From CBDULX01 sp965368175 (GTDB taxonomy: Bacteria > Pseudomonadota > Gammaproteobacteria > SZUA-229), in assembly GCA_965368175.1 (NCBI GenBank), contig CBDULX010000003.1:1-42369 (forward strand): DNA of 42,369 nt, read 5' to 3'. The notes below the pieces were generated by a model. That model saw only the letters and a program-made list of their open reading frames with translations, was not told where the DNA came from and ran no database searches. A program made the position numbers and the translations under genes. This document shows, piece by piece, positions 39,362 to 42,369 of the stretch. Position 1 is the first letter of the stretch; each line of letters begins with the position of its first letter.

Positions 39362-39943
39362 ATGACCCAGAACCCTGACCAGCCAGACAATCTTGCCGAG
39401 TCCTTCCAGCTTCTACGACGTGGTTTGCTGGCTTACTTTAATCACAAGGTCAGCAATCAGGCCATTGCGGAAGATTTATTGCAGGATGTTTTCCTTAAGG
39501 CGATCACTGCAAACCAGAATAATACTCTCCCAAAGAATGTCAGGAGCTGGATCTATACTATTGCAAACAACACCCTGATTGATTTCTATCGATCAAAAAA
39601 GCCTGCGATGGCTATTCCGGAAAACCAGGCAACAGACGACAGCTCCGATGAACTCGTACGGCAGGAGTTATCAGCCTGCCTGCTTCCGCTTACCCGTCAA
39701 TTACCCGACATATACAGAGACACCCTGATTGCTACCGATATTGAAGGGAGAACTATGAAAACCGTTGCGAAAGAATTAAAACTTTCAGAATCTGCCATTA
39801 AGAGCCGGGCAAGCCGGGCAAGACAATTACTAAAACTAAAATTACTCGAGTGCTGCCATATCGAGTTAGCGACTAACAACTCAGTAACTGACTACCAGAT
39901 CCAGACAACTGCAGGATCTGAGCATTGTCATTGTGATGACTGA
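39362..39943 (+). CDS. ECF sigma factor, SigZ-like, with Cys/His C-terminal tail
   Basis: A 193-residue sigma-70-type factor. Region 2 is LLAYFNHKVSNQAIAEDLLQ DVFLKAI with VRSWIYTIANNTLIDFYRSK K. Region 4 is LIATDIEGRTMKTVAKELKL SESAIKSRASRARQLLK. After the sigma4 helix the protein continues with LLECCHIELATNN and ends EHCHCDD, giving Cys164, Cys165, His166 and His188, Cys189, His190, Cys191. I recall the Cys-Cys-His...Cys ending from other SigZ-annotated proteins. No anti-sigma gene is adjacent, so the tail may itself sense metal, metalloid or redox state; that is inference. Probable operon with the arsI-like gene. Confidence 0.85.
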   Translation: MTQNPDQPDNLAESFQLLRRGLLAYFNHKVSNQAIAEDLLQDVFLKAITANQNNTLPKNVRSWIYTIANNTLIDFYRSKKPAMAIPENQATDDSSDELVRQELSACLLPLTRQLPDIYRDTLIATDIEGRTMKTVAKELKLSESAIKSRASRARQLLKLKLLECCHIELATNNSVTDYQIQTTAGSEHCHCDD

Positions 39944-40133
39944 CAAGTTCCTGATATTCGCTTATCAGGTCTGGTTTAACAATGATTTATTTTATTTAGA
40001 ACACCCCCTATTAAACGATAACGAATGATTATTTAATATCAGACTATTGTTCATAGCATACTTTTGGCCTTATACTTGGCGCTAACATTGTTTCAAAATA
40101 AAATAAACAATTTTAGCTAAACAAGGACATTTT

Positions 40134-40751
40134 ATGAAAAAACTCTTATCTGTAATTTTTATGTCACTTACCGTTATAGGTTGCGCTACTCTATTCTCAC
40201 CCAGCTCAGATACAATAAAATTAGTTTCAGACCAGAACAATATCACCGCCTATTTAGATGGTGTCCGTCTCGGGACATTACCACTTGAAGTATCTCTTGA
40301 ACGGGATGTCTTCAATCACAAATCTTTTACCTTCAAAAAACCAGGCTATAAAACACTGGAAGTACGTGCAAAAAAATCATTCAATAAAATTTCTTTCTTA
40401 AATCTTACATCTGGACTTTCCTGGACAACCGATGCAGTTAGTGGAAATATGATGGAGTATTCACCAGGACAATACCTGATTGAACTTGAGCCTTTGAATG
40501 TTTCACAATTCGACCGCAAAGAGCTCGAATTAAAATACTTTATTGGATCACAGTTCAGAAACATTCAAACTGATTTAGCACGTGGTAAAGGAATCCATAT
40601 AGATACATTGTTTGTGCTGGTAAATGACACTTACAAACAATCGGGCAATGTAATTAATCCCAGGCTTAAAACCACATTAATTACCAGTAAAAACCCTGCT
40701 GAGTTTATAAATGCATTACTAAGCAGCATTAAAACTAACACATCGACTTAA
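40134..40751 (+). CDS. Lipoprotein with PEGA-like N-terminal segment, function unknown
   Basis: A 205-residue protein with a lipoprotein signal: KKLLSVIFMSLTVIGCATLF, with the lipobox VIGC placing the lipidated cysteine at about 17. The segment ITAYLDGVRLGTLPLEVSLE and the following FTFKKPGYKTLEVR resemble a PEGA-type surface beta domain. The C-terminal part (ELEPLNVSQFDRKELELKYF IGSQFRNIQTDLARG...) has no pattern I recognise. It is AT-rich and stands alone, with a good ribosome-binding site (aagga). A hairpin-forming repeat follows 19 bp after the stop and could terminate its transcript. Confidence 0.65.
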   Translation: MKKLLSVIFMSLTVIGCATLFSPSSDTIKLVSDQNNITAYLDGVRLGTLPLEVSLERDVFNHKSFTFKKPGYKTLEVRAKKSFNKISFLNLTSGLSWTTDAVSGNMMEYSPGQYLIELEPLNVSQFDRKELELKYFIGSQFRNIQTDLARGKGIHIDTLFVLVNDTYKQSGNVINPRLKTTLITSKNPAEFINALLSSIKTNTST

Positions 40752-41214
40752 AACCTCTGCCGATAACCAGGGAACCTCTGATCAAGTCTCATGGCTTTAT
40801 AAAGTCAGACTTATTCAGAGGTTCCCATCAAATCCAGAGAGTAATAGTCGCTTAAATTAGCCATTATTGCTCTCCATTCCCTTCTTTCCAGTATTTATAA
40901 AATCTATAGGAAAATCTCCCACCAGCCTGAATTTTTAAACCCTCTAATCAAAGATCATATTCATCATAAGCCTGACACCATGTCAAACTCCTGTAACACA
41001 CAAAACTCAATAACTTACAAACTAAATGTAATGTTTTTTCGTGAAATATCTCTCTAACTGGAAACTATACTCATCAGCTAAATTAAACGTTTCCTAAATC
41101 ACTTAAAAATGAATACATCTTTGTGATGCACTTAAAAGTTAATTTGATTTATGTCTCCTATTGTTAACAACATTATCAGGCCAGTCCTGCATTCACAGTT
41201 TATAGGTAATCGCG
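40752..41214. other. Intergenic region (463 bp) between the lipoprotein and the secreted protein genes
   Basis: The left part contains repeat copy 3 (40763-40826). The remaining roughly 390 bp is AT-rich with no gene, RNA or repeat that I can identify; the promoter of the following secreted protein should be here. Confidence 0.5.
40763..40826. repeat. Palindromic repeat family, copy 3 (best hairpin)
   Basis: From gggaacctctgatcaagtct (40770 on) to gacttattcagaggttccc (ending 40826) the two arms pair over about 27 bp, with a small loop around ggctttataaag. Preceded by ataacca, which extends the identity with copy 1 to 20 bases (40763-40782). It follows the lipoprotein gene by 12-19 bp. Confidence 0.7.
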
Positions 41215-42369
41215 ATGTTGAAGTCCATTAAGAGCATATTGTTCACGGTTTTGTTTTTTTACGCATTTGCAGCCAGTGCGAACTCATTCACACTGGTGCC
41301 TATATCAGATCCACCAGAACCACAAGAACCACCTCCGGTTCCCTCTGCCTTTGGCACTGTTGAAGGTACAGCAGGACTGGATTTCGAAATTCTTACGGGT
41401 GGCAATATTACAGTAAACGCGGGAGCTTTTACTGCGTCTGGGACTGTAGACAGTAACGGGAATTTTTCCCTTCCTGTTAGTGTTGATGACCCATTCTCTA
41501 TTAACGTAAACCTGGTTTTTAATGATTTTCTTCCCAATGTAAGGGTGAGTATGGAAAATAATACTCAACTTACTCAGGATGAAGTACGACCCTTTGATCT
41601 GACCCATCCATCCGGTCGCTTGCTCACCAGAGTCACTTTACTGAACGGCACACTTCAAAATATAAACGTATCGGCCAGTTCTTCAACCATAAACAACAAT
41701 GGCTTATCTCAATCTTTCACTGCTAATGGCAGTGCAAACCGCAACAATGATAAAGATCCAGAAATACTTTTCGCTATGCCATCGGCTATCATTACTACAC
41801 TGACAGGAACAATTGAGGCAACCAATAGCAATGGCTGTACAGTTAGTCGTGAGTTAGCTGAACAGAGCATTACTATTAATGATGCTTCTTTACCTGCTAA
41901 CACAGACCCGGAAACCCTGGAATGGACTGTTGATTTAAGCAACGACCCAACTACCTGCCCCACCGGCACGATTAGTGGCAATTTCAGCATCGATGGACTT
42001 GATGATATAGAAAACCTGTTTTCTCAACATCGACTGACATTCCAGGGGCCTGAAAGAACTAATATCAACATTAAAAATTCTAATACTGATCCTGTTTCTT
42101 TTCCTTATTTTTATACCACAGAACCTGTTTTAGAAGGTACTTATAAGACTATTGAAACCAGTATCTTCGTAAAACCATATAAGAGACTGAGTTTCCCCAG
42201 TACATCGATCGAAGTATTGGGCAACACAAATTTTGACCGCATACATGCTGTGGGTACATTGCATGGTAAAGTAAACTTAACAGGTGACTGGGACTATACG
42301 AATATTAGCGATGCGAGTGTTATTGCCTCCAGTTCCGAACCCGGTTCAACTGCAATTTCAATGCGTGCT
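41215..42369 (+). CDS. Secreted protein, N-terminal part (runs off right edge), function unknown
   Basis: The ATG at 41215 opens a frame of 385 codons without stop to the window end. The start is a signal peptide (MLKSIKSILFTVLFFYAFAA|SANSF), then a proline-rich linker (PISDPPEPQEPPPVPS). The rest is rich in Thr, Ser, Asn and Gly with many alternating beta-type segments, for example GGNITVNAGAFTASGTVDSN GNFSLPVSV. Two cysteines are seen in NGCTVSR and TTCPTG. This is typical for exported beta-sandwich proteins but no family was recognised. The C-terminus, which might hold a sorting signal, is missing. Minus-strand frames over it are shadows. Confidence 0.7.
   Translation, partial: MLKSIKSILFTVLFFYAFAASANSFTLVPISDPPEPQEPPPVPSAFGTVEGTAGLDFEILTGGNITVNAGAFTASGTVDSNGNFSLPVSVDDPFSINVNLVFNDFLPNVRVSMENNTQLTQDEVRPFDLTHPSGRLLTRVTLLNGTLQNINVSASSSTINNNGLSQSFTANGSANRNNDKDPEILFAMPSAIITTLTGTIEATNSNGCTVSRELAEQSITINDASLPANTDPETLEWTVDLSNDPTTCPTGTISGNFSIDGLDDIENLFSQHRLTFQGPERTNINIKNSNTDPVSFPYFYTTEPVLEGTYKTIETSIFVKPYKRLSFPSTSIEVLGNTNFDRIHAVGTLHGKVNLTGDWDYTNISDASVIASSSEPGSTAISMRA

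Overview
The window is mostly one stretch of a gammaproteobacterial chromosome, preceded by about 1.26 kb that looks foreign. From about 1264 onward the gene order is the classical envelope and nitrogen-PTS neighbourhood of Gammaproteobacteria: hisD-hisG-murA-mlaC-mlaD on the minus strand, divergent from yrbG-kdsD-kdsC-lptC-lptA-lptB-rpoN-hpf-ptsN-hprK-rapZ-EIIA(Man)-HPr-EI-mgtE on the plus strand. An HPr kinase inside this cluster is a layout I associate with Chromatiales/Thiotrichales-like gammaproteobacteria; the species cannot be fixed from sequence alone. No rRNA, tRNA, CRISPR array or intact insertion sequence was seen.

Region by region. (1) 1-1262: visibly GC-rich DNA with a truncated family-2 glycosyltransferase and a complete EamA/DMT exporter, alphaproteobacterial in style, butting without any mobile-element signature onto the beheaded last 44 codons of an HlyD/MacA-type adaptor. 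This is most likely an assembly chimera. (2) 1264-3807: adaptor tail, FtsX-family permease, ABC ATPase and a secreted His-rich protein in one operon. (3) 3883-9766: small zinc-ribbon-like protein, hisD, hisG, murA, mlaC, mlaD and a DUF72-like protein, all minus strand. mlaF, mlaE, mlaB and ibaG are absent from their usual places, and a 204-bp inverted-repeat (MITE-like) element lies where mlaFE would be expected. (4) 9795-20883: tightly packed Kdo, LPS-transport, sigma-54 and regulatory-PTS genes. (5) 21204-22565: mgtE.

(6) 22.77-24.65 kb: AT-rich single-gene units (DUF1330 protein, GNAT acetyltransferase, membrane-anchored M23-like protein). The first two are followed by closely related attC-like repeats, which I read as a small degenerate integron cassette cluster without an integrase. 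(7) 24.7-26.7 kb: a NifX/NifB-type cofactor-binding protein, a PAS protein with the uncharacterised CxxCKKIRDD tail, a tiny possibly frameshifted ORF, and mscL. (8) 26.9-31.1 kb: RND pump and adaptor, minus strand. (9) 31.6-42.4 kb: loosely packed accessory genes: hybrid histidine kinase, DUF2164 protein, host-attachment-family protein, small Cys protein, two-TM ion channel with a non-canonical filter, DEAD-box helicase, an ArsI-like C-As lyase paired with a SigZ-like sigma factor, a lipoprotein and a secreted protein cut by the window end.

Small non-coding repeats are prominent in the gaps: a three-copy palindromic family sharing a GGGAACCTCTGAT-type end, a CCACAGAGGCACAGAGAACAC-type inverted repeat, a poly-AACTT(A/G) repeat cluster, and three copies of the palindrome CTAATATTAG, all intergenic. 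The most interesting items are the attC-like cassette cluster, the ArsI/SigZ Cys-tail pair, the reduced Mla locus and the PAS/CKKIRDD protein.
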